Source of the DNA: Gracilariopsis chorda
Lineage: Eukaryota; Rhodophyta; Florideophyceae; Gracilariales; Gracilariaceae
Assembly: GCA_003194525.1 (NCBI GenBank)
Contig: NBIV01000339.1
Location: 1-57,450 of the forward strand
Direction: 5' to 3'
DNA length: 57,450 nt
Shown: positions 47,936 through 57,450 of the stretch, piece after piece
Numbering within the stretch: the first letter of the stretch is position 1
How the letters are laid out: the number at the start of each line of letters is the position of its first letter
Made by a program: the position numbers and the translations under genes
The notes under the pieces: model-generated
Told to the model about the DNA's origin: nothing
Seen by the model: only the letters and a program-made list of their open reading frames with translations
Database searches by the model: none

Positions 47936-49723
47936 ATGGGTGATAAAAGCGCGTGCTTTGTCTCCGGTTCTCCGGTAAATCCCTCTGCACCAGAGTCATC
48001 AAGCACACAAACGACAACAACAGCCACCCTCCAAAAGGGACAAATGAACGACGACAACCATATCAACAGCCACAGCCAACCGCCGAGACTTCTCGGGCGG
48101 TACACCACCGGTTTCCGGTCAGTTCCCCTGCCTCAGGGCGATCGAAATCCGGTACAACCGGGGAATATGGCTGCTGCAGCCGACCATCCCTTCGCACTAC
48201 CACCTTCGGTGGTGTCCTCCGGAACCACTCCGGTGTCCAACTGGCCAACCTACAACACCCTGGTGGGGCTCAACCCGATGAATCGGAATCACGCGTCGCG
48301 CCTGCGCCTTGCCCCGTGGTTTCACCCGGTCGCTGTCCTCAATGAGGGGTTGGTCACCGCTTATGCGGATGGTTCAGACACCCTTCCGGGGGATCTGCCC
48401 AGAGCAGTCACCACATCGTGGGATTGGCGTCACCGGATTGCGATTCCGCGTCACCACCTCCGAAGAAACTCGGGCGAGACCGTCGCTGCGGCGCAGACCG
48501 CGTTGACGCGGATGGCGTACCAACGGCAGAGCCGGGCTCCATTCGATGTACCGGTCCCACCGGAGTTTGGCTTCGACGTTAGCTACTTCCGCACTCGCGG
48601 GGAGATTGGGTACGGCGAGAACCTGTTCCGCCTCGAGACCCTCGCTTGGAGGAATTTCCCCGCAGCGCGGCAAGAGGCCCTTTGCTGGGAGCGACCGATT
48701 ATTCGGGCGGAGTTCAGGTACCTTCCCCGGCAATACCGGTCCAACTTTCTCCAAAACTTCATCCGCTACGAGCGGCGTTGGCGATCCCGATTCGGGTACT
48801 TTATCCCGTATCAGAACGTGGAGATAGAGCGGATTGCGCCGCCTCACCGACTAGGTCGGTATGTAGCACTCCCCGAGTGGTGGCGCTTCCATGAAGCCTG
48901 CCGGGGGTGCTACATAGAACTCCCGCCGGTACTTACGTACCTCGGTTCGCTGCTCATGCAGGATCCCCGGTCGGGGTTGTGGTCCGTAGTGGTTACGGAG
49001 TGGGCGGCCCGCAGTGCGGCTTATATCCTCAACGAGGCGTACGACCAGTATCGTCTCTGGTTCCTTCAACCGCGTGTGCGGGCAGCGATCCGAAACCTGG
49101 ATCTTCGCATCCCCCTTGGGGGCCAGGCCAACAACGAAGAGGTCCTCCAATTACTTGGGTACATCGACAGCGTTAGCTGGAGTGAGGTCCCGCTGGAGCA
49201 AAGCGGTCGTCTGGATGGCGGCAGCGGTAACACCGGTGGTCCGGGACTCGGTAGAAACACCGCCCTTGCGGGGGATTTTATCTACTTCCACCCCTGGGAG
49301 TTCCGGGAAATTTCCTCCGAGGAGGCGCGCGAGCTTCGCGATACGCCCCGGCATGTGCCGGAAGACCACCCGGTGGGGTACGTCGATTCTGACGACTACT
49401 ACCGCGCATACGGCGGGGATGACCCAATGGTCGATAACGAACCGGAAGAACCCGGGGAGATGGACGTAGAGGAAACCGGCGCTAGCGCGGAAGCTTTCCC
49501 AGAGGGGGTATCTCCGGCCGAGCCGGCTGCTGACCCTTCAACGGCAAGTGCCGGACCTTCTATCCCCAGCGGGGTGACGGCGAATGAAAACGAAATCATC
49601 GCACGTTTCCTCCGGGGTGCCGGTCTTAGCGCTGCCGAGGTATCGGGGGATGTCACCACCATGGCGGACGCGTTGGCCTACCGCCTTGCTGGGGGTTACG
49701 CCCCGGACGATGGGGGTGAGTGA
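47936..49723 (+). CDS. Antisense accessory ORF of element D (unknown family, intact)
   Basis: 595 residues from ATG 47936, 57 bases inside the LTR edge, running opposite to D's pol. It aligns with the A and B proteins along most of its length: LRLAPWFHP, YADGSDTLPGDL, SWDWRHRIAIP, YFRTRGEIGYGENL, CWERPIIRAEFRYLPRQYRS, RSRFGYFIPYQNVEIERI, HEACRGCYIELPP, SGLWSVVVTEWAARSAAYI, YDQYRLWFLQPRVRAAIR, LDLRIPLGG, TALAGDFIYFHPWE, DDPMVDNEP and SGDVTTMADAL. The central 350 residues are rich in Trp, Tyr and Arg, suggesting a folded, possibly nucleic-acid-binding core between disordered ends. No signal peptide or membrane helix. It stays fully open although gag and pol of this copy have at least six frame breaks. 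Function unknown. Confidence 0.85.
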   Translation: MGDKSACFVSGSPVNPSAPESSSTQTTTTATLQKGQMNDDNHINSHSQPPRLLGRYTTGFRSVPLPQGDRNPVQPGNMAAAADHPFALPPSVVSSGTTPVSNWPTYNTLVGLNPMNRNHASRLRLAPWFHPVAVLNEGLVTAYADGSDTLPGDLPRAVTTSWDWRHRIAIPRHHLRRNSGETVAAAQTALTRMAYQRQSRAPFDVPVPPEFGFDVSYFRTRGEIGYGENLFRLETLAWRNFPAARQEALCWERPIIRAEFRYLPRQYRSNFLQNFIRYERRWRSRFGYFIPYQNVEIERIAPPHRLGRYVALPEWWRFHEACRGCYIELPPVLTYLGSLLMQDPRSGLWSVVVTEWAARSAAYILNEAYDQYRLWFLQPRVRAAIRNLDLRIPLGGQANNEEVLQLLGYIDSVSWSEVPLEQSGRLDGGSGNTGGPGLGRNTALAGDFIYFHPWEFREISSEEARELRDTPRHVPEDHPVGYVDSDDYYRAYGGDDPMVDNEPEEPGEMDVEETGASAEAFPEGVSPAEPAADPSTASAGPSIPSGVTANENEIIARFLRGAGLSAAEVSGDVTTMADALAYRLAGGYAPDDGGE

Positions 49724-49810
49724 AACCTCTAGTCCAGTTTCCTGGTTCTTCTTTCCCTGGCTATGCCAGTTAGTGTAGTGTAGTATTGTGGGGAGCTAGC
49801 TGCTCCCTTG

Positions 49811-49816
49811 AATAAA
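49811..49816 (+). terminator. AATAAA poly(A) signal for the element D antisense gene
   Basis: AATAAA 88 bases past the antisense stop and before the converging pol stop at 49915. Confidence 0.6.
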
Positions 49817-51283
49817 CTTTCCCGTTTAGAACGGTGCTTCTCGGTTGAGTTCCCCGTCTTCGACGGACCTTGTCTTGTTATCCTTTCCTTTCGCTCTCCG
49901 CTCGCGCGGCAACGTTACCCAACTTGGGCATTTACCAGCGTGGCTGGAGCTGCAGTTCCCGTTTGACGGTGGTATCGCACGACCTGCGACCGTGGGAGGT
50001 GTTCCATTGGCTCCCACGTATCCCCACTGGGGTCGTACCCGTACCAGCGGACGCGGTATTGTAGAATACCATCCTGGTCCCAGGTGTGTCCGACAAGTCG
50101 GTCTACTACGAACTCTCGTTCGTAGACCTGCCGGCCGTGCCGGGTGGTGGTTGTAATCCCTGGCGAGGGTTGCCCGCGGTGCGGTATAATGTCCCTTAGC
50201 AGGGTGTTCGGCGATAACTCCGACGTTGCCGTGCGCTGTCCTAGTGGCCGCTGCTCATGCGGGAAAATATCCCTCAAGAGGGTGTGTGGTGCCACGGTTT
50301 TCACCGGCAAGTCGTTCCCCAGAGGGGTGTCGTTGTTTCCGTCTTCACGGTAGGCCGGGCGAACCGCCAGTCGGCGGGGGACTTGGGTTCCGCCTTCGCG
50401 GTTGAGCGCACGAACCGCGAGTTTGCGGGAAGATGACCGCTCCTGCGGGATCGGCATTTCCACAATCCCCTGGGGGGTCCCGTGCGACACGGTGATTGGG
50501 TGGCAAACCGCCTCCCTGCCAGGCGCACGAGCGCTCTGCACCATACGTTCCGGCGATGCCGTGGTGTCCCCGGCTACTGACGGGTTGCCTGGGGCTAACT
50601 CCGGTACACCGGTATTTTGGTCAAAATTCCCCTCTTGGGGGTTCCGGGCAGGTGCCGATGACACCCTTTTCAGGGGAATTGCCGCTGAGCGCAGTGCACC
50701 ATCTCCGTGAGGAGGAGCAGCGTCCGGTACGACCGGTTTCGAGCGTGCGATGGCGCGCGTTATTCCCGAGTTCCTCGGTTCTTCGCCGCAGCGATGCGGG
50801 GGTTGGCGCAAATTATTCCCCGTAGCGGGGCTTTGATTCCGTCAACGACGGGAGGCGTTTCCGGTGCTTGCGAGCCAGGGCTTAAAGCTTCGACTGCAGC
50901 TTGGCCGCCTTTTTCCCCAAGAGGGGTGTGGGTATTCCCCTGTGAGGCCGGCGTATCTGGGCGCCCCTTCTCCACAGGGCGCGGGTCTGATCGACCTGAT
51001 TGAACCGCTTCCGCGGGGACTTCCGCCAACGGCGGCTTCGAGGCATCGGGCGATTGCCTTTCCGCTGCTGCGGTATTGGAGTGAGGCTTCTCGTTTTCCC
51101 GTGACAAACGGTGTATTTGCCGCTTTTGCGGGGCCTGCGCGTCTGGTTCCTGTTGCACAGCACTGCTCGGGAACGGGGGATTAGTGTCGCGTGACATACT
51201 CCGTGCTCCACGGTCAGTGTTCCGTATGTTACGGTGTGTTTCCCGTTGCGACGGTGATATCGTTCCTCGAAAACGAGTGTTCT

Positions 51284-51298
51284 CCTCCCCCTCCTTAG
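51284..51298 (-). promoter_or_regulatory. Internal polypurine tract 2 of element D
   Basis: Exact CTAAGGAGGGGGAGG on the minus strand (SKEGEE), in the integrase-chromodomain linker. Confidence 0.58.
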
Positions 51299-54200
51299 AC
51301 GGAGCGGCGGGATAAGGGATAACATTCCCCGCCTGGCGGGTATAGATGCGCGCCAGTGGGGCAGACGTGGTAGGGGCGGGCGCTGAGGGGCCCGAATTAC
51401 CCGGCTGAGCCGGTGAGTCCGACAGAGTCGGTAGGTCTGAGAGTCCCCGGCTGGGGTGTGGTAGTACCGTAGGTCTAATACTCCCGGATTGTTCCGGTGT
51501 AGCGGAGTCCGTGGAAACGGGGTTGCCTGGATCCAGGACTACCTCTGACGAGGGAGGAGGGGCGAGGACAACACGATCACGGGAAATCCGTTCGTGCGTG
51601 TCCCCCATCTCTACCACGACAGTGTCGGTGTTAACAGAGATCACCTTGAAGGGTCCATCCGCCACAGGCGAGAGTTTGTGACGCTTCTCCCGTTCCGGGT
51701 TGTAGTATTCCTTCCTGATGAAGACGTAGTTATTTGCCCGAATCGGGGATGGTTTTCCTCGCACGCGAGCGTCAAAATCCCGCTTGTAAGCGGCTTGGGC
51801 CCGTGCCATAGACTTCCGCGCAGCGGGGACCAGCTTGGAAAGCCATCGCTTCCATTGCTGCCGGTAGATACCCACAGATGGGAAATTGTCCAAGGTAGCT
51901 TGGGGTTCCAGCGCCACAGGCGGGGGTGTTCTAGATAGAACTAACTCGAATGGCGAAACTCCGGTAGTCCGGTGTACCTGCGTATTGTACGCGTAGGTTA
52001 CCGCATCAGCGTAGAGATCCCAATTCGTTGGGTGGTCAGCGACGTAGGAACGTAACGCCGCGAGTAACGTCCGGTTAAACCGTTCAACTTGCCCATTACA
52101 CTGGGGGTGGTAGGTAGTCGTGAACAAGTTCTTGACATCCAGGATGCGACAAACATCCTGGAAGAACTTGCTCACGAACTGCTTCCCGTTGTCAGAGAGC
52201 ACCTCTACAGGGGGACCGTAGACAAAAATCCAGTGCGTCACCAGAGCCTGGGCCACCGTGAGAGCGGTTATCCTCCGAAGAGGGACAGTCCGTACCAGCT
52301 TAGAAAAGCGGTCGGTAATGACAAGTAGAAACTTGTTTCCACGTTTCGTGGTGAGTAATGGTCCGAGAATATCGATCGCGATAAACTCGAGCGGCGCCCT
52401 TGCGGGGAATAGTTTCATCTTCTTCGCATTTTTGCGGAGTTTGACGCGATTCTTCGCGCATTCGCTACAAAACCGCACAGTTGCGTAGCAATCCACCGCC
52501 ATTGCGGGCCAATAGAAATCCCTTCGCAGGGTTAGGTAGAGTTTCCTCCCACCTGGGTGACCTCCAATGGGGGCGTAGTGTGATAGATGTAACACCCGCG
52601 ATTGCAGGGAATGTGGTACCACAATCTGTGGGCGGGCTTCGACCTTTCTTACGAGGTAGCCTTTGTCGTTTACCCCGAAAGGGAGATCTTCACCACCGTT
52701 GATACGGGCACGAATTCTCGTACAGAATGGGTCGCCGAATTGTTCTCGGATCATTTCTTCCGGTGATACCGGTACAAAGTTTCCCGGTAACGGGCTCTCA
52801 GATTTATCTCGCGATGCGAGTAGTTCGTCAAAATCAGCATCCTCGTCCCAGGTTTCTGGCCTAGCCTCGACGGCATGTTCCGGATCATCCGGGTCTATAG
52901 CCATGAAGCATGGGACTTCATCATCCTCCGTTGGGAGTGCTTCCCCACTTGTGGGTAACCGCGATAAAGCGTCGGCCTGAGTGTTCTGCGCACCCTTTTT
53001 ATAAATGACTTGAAAGTCATATTCCGCGAGGCGGAGTCTCCAGCGCATGAGGCGTCCCGACGGGTCGGAGATATTCATCAACCACCTCAATGAGGAATGA
53101 TCCGTGTACACGGTGAAGTGAATTCCCATAAGGTAGGGGCGCAGAGTGGTCATCGCCCATACGACGGCGAGGCACTCTTTCTCCGATACGGAGTAGTTCC
53201 GCTCATGAACATTGAGCGAACGTGACCAATAACCAATTGGATGTCGTTCCCCCTCGGGGTGGTTTGAAAAAGAGCACACCCGACTTGGTAGTCGCTCGAG
53301 TCCGTATCTACGGAGTATGGCAACCCAAGTTTTGGGAGATGTAGGATTGGTGCTGATGTGACAGCCTCCTTTAAGGAGTTAAAAGCTTCCGATTGCTCGG
53401 GCGTAAATGTTCCCAGTTTTGGGGGGTTCCCCTTTCGCAACAACGCGTTCAGGGGCGCTGCAGTATCCGAAAAGTTCGGGATAAACCGTCGATAGACGTT
53501 GACCAGCCCCAGAAAGGAGCGCAGTTCCGTTTGAGTACGGGGTTCTTTCGCCTCAACGAGGGATTTGACTCGAGCTTTCTCGATCGCTAACCGTCCAGGA
53601 CGGATAATGTGACCCAGATACTTCACAGTATCTGTGAAAAACTCGCATTTCCTCAACTTGAGGAAAATTCCCGCATCGCGGAGTACGGTCAGCACGTCTC
53701 GGACGTGAGTGAGATGGTCGTCCAACGAGTTGGAGAAGATGATAATATCATCAAGGTAGACCAGACAACTCCGCCACTTAAAGCGGTTGAGTAGAATATC
53801 TACTGCACGCTGAAAGGTGGCGGGGGCGTTGGTTAACCCAAATGGCATCCGCTTGAAGCGGTACGTTCCTGCATGGCAGGTGAATGCGGTTTTGTCGCGA
53901 TCCTCCTGTCTGACAGGTACTTGCCAATATCCCCAATTGGCATCAAGGGCCGTGAACACGGTGGCGTCTCCAAGGGAGTCAATGCACTCGTCCATACGAG
54001 GGATGGGGTACGTGTCCCTAACAGTCACGGCATTGAGCCGGCGGTAGTCGACACAGAACCTCCAGGTTCCGTCAGCCTTTAAAGCCAGTACAACTGGGGA
54101 TGCCCAGGGCGATTGAGCGGGCTCAATCACACCTGCGCGGAGCATCTTGTCCACCTGGGACTGCTCCTCTTCCCGAGCTTTCGGACCTGCCCTGTAAGGG

Positions 54201-54471
54201 GGTTGTGCAACCGGTCGCGCACCGGGGATTAAATCGATCCGGTGTTCCGTTGCATCAATCTCGCCAAGCGAGCCATCCCACATTGTGGTGAATTCCCGTA
54301 ACATAGTACGGAGTTTGTTGCGGTGCGACTCTGGCACGTGGCTGAAGTCCAGCGCTTCAAGTGCTTTTTCCGGATCAATCCGGTCATTGCTCGATGGAGC
54401 ATTGTCCTGTGGAACAGGTGTGGTTCGCAATTCCGAGTTACTCGGTATGTTCGACGCTGAAGTAGCGGTTT

Positions 54472-54486
54472 CCTCCCCCTCCTTAG
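54472..54486 (-). promoter_or_regulatory. Internal polypurine tract 1 of element D
   Basis: Exact CTAAGGAGGGGGAGG on the minus strand (SKEGEET), between protease and RT. Confidence 0.58.
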
Positions 54487-55489
54487 ACTTGACGTCTTCG
54501 GACGGCGGGGTGAACTCCTCAGAAGAGGTGGTAACTCCGAGTACATCGGCGGCTGTCATCTTCGTTGGCAGCATTCCCATAGGATGGGGGGTTACACTCC
54601 AATTACTTGGTGTTTGACCAGATACTGGGGGTGTTTGCCAAGGTTGGCAACCAATATCCGGAAAGGAACATCCGGGGAAATGGAGACAATTCCATTAGCC
54701 AGCGCCAGCTGGGATTTCTCGTACAACGAGGCGAGGGGTTGTATAACCCGAAGACCGTGTTGACGGGAATTTACCTGTACCCAGACTTGGGACTCAGCCG
54801 GTATAGAAACCGAGGCAGCGACGCGGAGCTTGGTGGACTCGCGGGACGCGGGCGGTGGTTCCTGCGCAGCAGGGAGCGGAACTTGTTTCCGAGAGGACCG
54901 CTTTAGCGGGCGGCGAACAATCGGAACCGACGATCCGTCGTCAAGTTCTACACGCCTGAGGCGGGGCCTGATTGCGTCGACAAATCTGTCGCAGTAATCA
55001 CATCCCAGTATGACTGGTGCTGCCAGTGAACGGCAAACGATGAAGTCCAACTTCACCACAGATGTACCAAGTCTCACGACGAGGTCCACTGTGCCCACCG
55101 TTTGTAACGCATTGTTGTTCGCATCCGAAATGTCGGGGACCGCGTCAGAGCGGATACGCGACCGCACAAGCGGGGTAACAATGATTCCACGACAAAGTTG
55201 GGGCCTGCACCTGTATCCAGGACGGTGAGAAACCTCACCATAAACTGGGGGTCAAGGCCAAGGTCTGCATAGACCTTATAATTGCGCTTGGCCAAGACCA
55301 AGACTCTACCGGGAATCCGGGGATTTTTACTCCGTATCCACGGGCGACGCAACACACCGAGGTGCGCAGAGTCCGCGTCAGCGGTGTCTTTCCTCGAGAG
55401 GACTTTCACCGGGGAGCAAAGCGAGGACGCCTCGGGCGCCAACAGCCTCGTTTTTGAGGACGCCTCTCCCAAAGGGGAGACTCCCTCAG

Positions 55490-57450
55490 TTAGTTTTCCG
55501 CCTTCGGCGGTGGGTTGGTTTCCTCGACAACGAGTGCTTCATCCCGTTGACGGGGGTTTCTATCCGCATAAGCGGGGGTTGCAACGGATGGTTGCGTGAT
55601 CTCCCGAATCGGGGTGTATGAAGCTTGCCGCGCACGCGGGGTCTGTGGTAGGGCGTGAGAAAAGTCCGTTTTAGCACGGAGGTAGGAAGCCGTCGGGACG
55701 GAACGTTTCTCCTCTGGAGTGAGGGCCTCATAATTTGCCACCACCTTGGCCATATCCTTCAGTGAACAAATACACTGAGGAGAGGTATGGCCATGGGCGT
55801 AGCACAGGTGGCAAATGAGAGCCAGCACCGCGACACGCGGATTATTATTCCGAGTATCGGAGAAGCGAACCGCAGGGCGGGTGTCAGTCCATCCAGGCCG
55901 TTGATAACGGGATTGACCGTTTGAAAACGGGAGTCGTTGGGGTTGAACCCGACTGTTACCACCGTATAGAACGGGATCTTCTGTTCCCGTATCATGGGTC
56001 ATCTCCGTCGTTGACGGTAACTCACTGGTGGGTATCGACACACCATCCCCCTGCGCTAAATGCACGGTATCAAATCCCTGTCCAGGGTTCCCATCCGCGG
56101 TGAGCGGGAGAGAGGAAGCTTCGCTTTCCAGCAACAACGCCTTGGCGGATTTAGACCGATTGTTCGGAGTTCTTGCACGAAGTGCATCCCCTTCCGCTCG
56201 AGCGTGTTGGACCAGCTCGAGGTAGGTGATCCTTCGCTTGTCCTCCCGATAACGGGTAACTAAACTCCGGATTGCCGGGTCAAGACCATCAATGAACATG
56301 GTACTGCGCTCCCCAGCGGGGTATACGTTACCACATCTGTGGAAAGCCTTGTTAAGGCGCACCGAGTAATCGGTCTCGGTCTCTCCAGCACGCTGGCGTG
56401 TATCTCGCAAAGCGAGGATAGCCTGCTGAATAGCGGTGTTGGTGGCGTAGGAGCGCAGAAGATACTGCACAGCCTCCGGCCAGCAAGTAACTCCTCCCTC
56501 GGAGGCGCGAGAAGATCCTCGGACAGAGGTGTATTGGTCCTCGGCCACTCCCCGTAAGAAATACGGTAAAGCCAAATAGGCTTGTCCCTCATTCATACCG
56601 AGGATATCGGCCTCCGCTACAAAGCGGGATAGGAAATCCAGTACTAGGACTGGGTCCTCTCCAGTAAAATACTGGTTGCGGAGCGAGAGCTGCATTCGCT
56701 TAATGCATTCTCGCACCTTTCCCGTACCACGGGCGTACGTCCAAGTGACGAATCTTCAAGCCGGTAGTACCGGTATGATAAAAGCTTCCGGTAATCCGGG
56801 TTTGTCGGTTTCAATTCCCGGAGACCGGGGTGTCTTCTCCCCTTCTGGCGGGTTCGGACCACACCTTCAGTGGCCGATGACCGCTTCGAGCGGGAGGAGT
56901 AGCCTCGCTTCTCGTCCTCCGAGTCGGAGTCCGAGGAGCTCGAGCTAACCGAATGGTTTCAGGGTGAGTCCGACGATGTCGAAGAATCGGAGTCCGAATA
57001 TTTTCGGTGATGTTTCCGTCGGTGACGGCGTTTCTTCTTCCCAGCAAGCTGGTCGTTGTGCGATGCCTCGTTTACCGGATCACCCGGGGATGGTTTGTCC
57101 ATGAGGACGAACTGCTCCAGCGTCTCCAGGCGGCACCAATCCGATCAAATCGGGCTTCAACTCCTTCGATGAAGGCGGCGGGTTGTCCCAAACTCTCCAA
57201 CACAGAGTTGACGTCAGACCGTAAAATACGGAGCTCCTCGGCGACCTCCTTTACGGGGGTTGCCGAGACCACCTCTTGGAGGGATTTTAGTTCCCCTACA
57301 AGGGTGTCATGGGCGGTCCACAGAGCGCGGACCTGGGATTCCAGGGAAGTTCCCTGGGGGGTGTTATCACCCGTTCCACGGGGGCTTGAAGCCGCGACAG
57401 CGGGAGCAGCCGGGGTGCCTGGGGCACTGCGGCAACAGCCGGAGTCGATG
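55490..57450 (-). pseudogene. gag: gag of element D, partial, with frameshifts
   Basis: From the window edge to the stop at 55490. The capsid core (EDPVLVLDFLSRFVAEADIL, CWPEAVQYLLRSYAT, MFIDGLDPAIRSLVTRYRED) and zinc knuckle CHLCYAHGHTSPQC are in one frame from 56716 to 55490. Upstream, the block corresponding to RTPRGTGK near 56740 has lost a base, and at least one more shift separates the coiled-coil part (57272-57072). The start codon is outside the window. Confidence 0.9.
55493..55499 (-). promoter_or_regulatory. Putative -1 frameshift site, element D
   Basis: GGAAAAC directly before the gag TAA, followed after about 10 bases by a CTCCC CTTT GGGAG hairpin. Same arrangement as in element A. 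Confidence 0.6.

Larger units (their letters stand above)
49915..55494 (-). pseudogene. pol: pol of element D (at least four frameshifts)
   Basis: All domains are recognisable but spread over different frames. Breaks lie near 55170 (after the protease DTG motif), 54590 (before RT), 53235 (RNase H, a base missing from a C run) and 50800 (linker). RT keeps YLDD; integrase keeps its zinc finger, D-D-E residues and GPY module (ADGPFKVI). The chromodomain (EFVVDRLVGHTWDQDG, VRWYGYDP, TWEP) is intact and ends at 49915. No large deletion. It cannot make a functional polymerase unless these are sequencing errors. Confidence 0.92.
47072..57450 (-). mobile_element. Element D, chromodomain Ty3/gypsy element (5' end outside window)
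   Basis: Minus-strand element, sister of C: 3' LTR (47878-47072), PPT, antisense ORF (open), pol and gag, both broken by several frameshifts; the window ends within gag. Its 3' LTR faces the gene island, as does that of C on the other side, so the two form a long inverted repeat around the island. Confidence 0.93.

Overview
The window looks like nuclear DNA from an intron-poor eukaryote. A compact island of unrelated, mostly intronless housekeeping genes (about 24.8-47.07 kb) sits between large Ty3/gypsy LTR retrotransposons. The few introns I can model are short (about 100 bases). A red alga of the Chondrus type would fit this mix, but that is an inference from gene style (about 50% sure); nothing in the window is a species marker.

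Left nest (1-24,793). Three related chromodomain Ty3/gypsy elements are inserted one inside another. Element A (+, 88-11,571) is complete: 781/780-bp LTRs, a 5-bp ATATC target duplication, PBS, gag, pol and PPT. It sits at the PPT/LTR junction of element B (-, from before base 1 to 22,343). B in turn interrupts the pol tail of element C (+), of which 22,344-24,793 is visible. Element D (-, 47,072 to beyond 57,450) lies on the far side of the island and is a close relative of C. Across the copies that preserve each region, gag carries a CCHC knuckle and pol carries protease, RT, RNase H, integrase, a roughly 400-residue low-complexity linker and a C-terminal chromodomain. A -1 frameshift signal (GGAAAAC or GCAAAAC directly before the gag stop, then a hairpin) probably joins gag to pol.

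The main unexplained system is a third gene. Elements A, B and D each carry, between the end of pol and the 3' LTR, a long ORF of about 600 codons on the opposite strand. The three proteins are clearly homologous, match no family I recognise, differ largely at synonymous positions in the best conserved blocks, and each is followed 88-109 bases after its stop by AATAAA on its own strand. It is open in A and D (in D although gag and pol are broken by several frameshifts), carries two stops in B, and has been removed from C by a deletion between 6-bp repeats. The same elements also hold conserved internal copies of their polypurine tract and, most strikingly in C and D, a dense array of 4-5-bp micro-hairpins in both LTR and coding sequence.

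Gene island (24,794-47,071). In order: a C2H2 zinc-finger protein; syntaxin-5-like SNARE (-) head-to-head with a TAP42/IGBP1-like PP2A regulator (+); a SAC3/GANP-domain protein; a WDR48/UAF1-like WD40 protein (-) head-to-head with an unknown coiled-coil/membrane-segment protein (+); a U2AF large-subunit-like splicing factor with RRM1 and the UHM but no RRM2; an ADA3-like SAGA subunit (-) with two or three small introns; a bZIP protein; and a small unknown ORF (-). The spacers contain several perfect or near-perfect palindromes and no other gene I can support.
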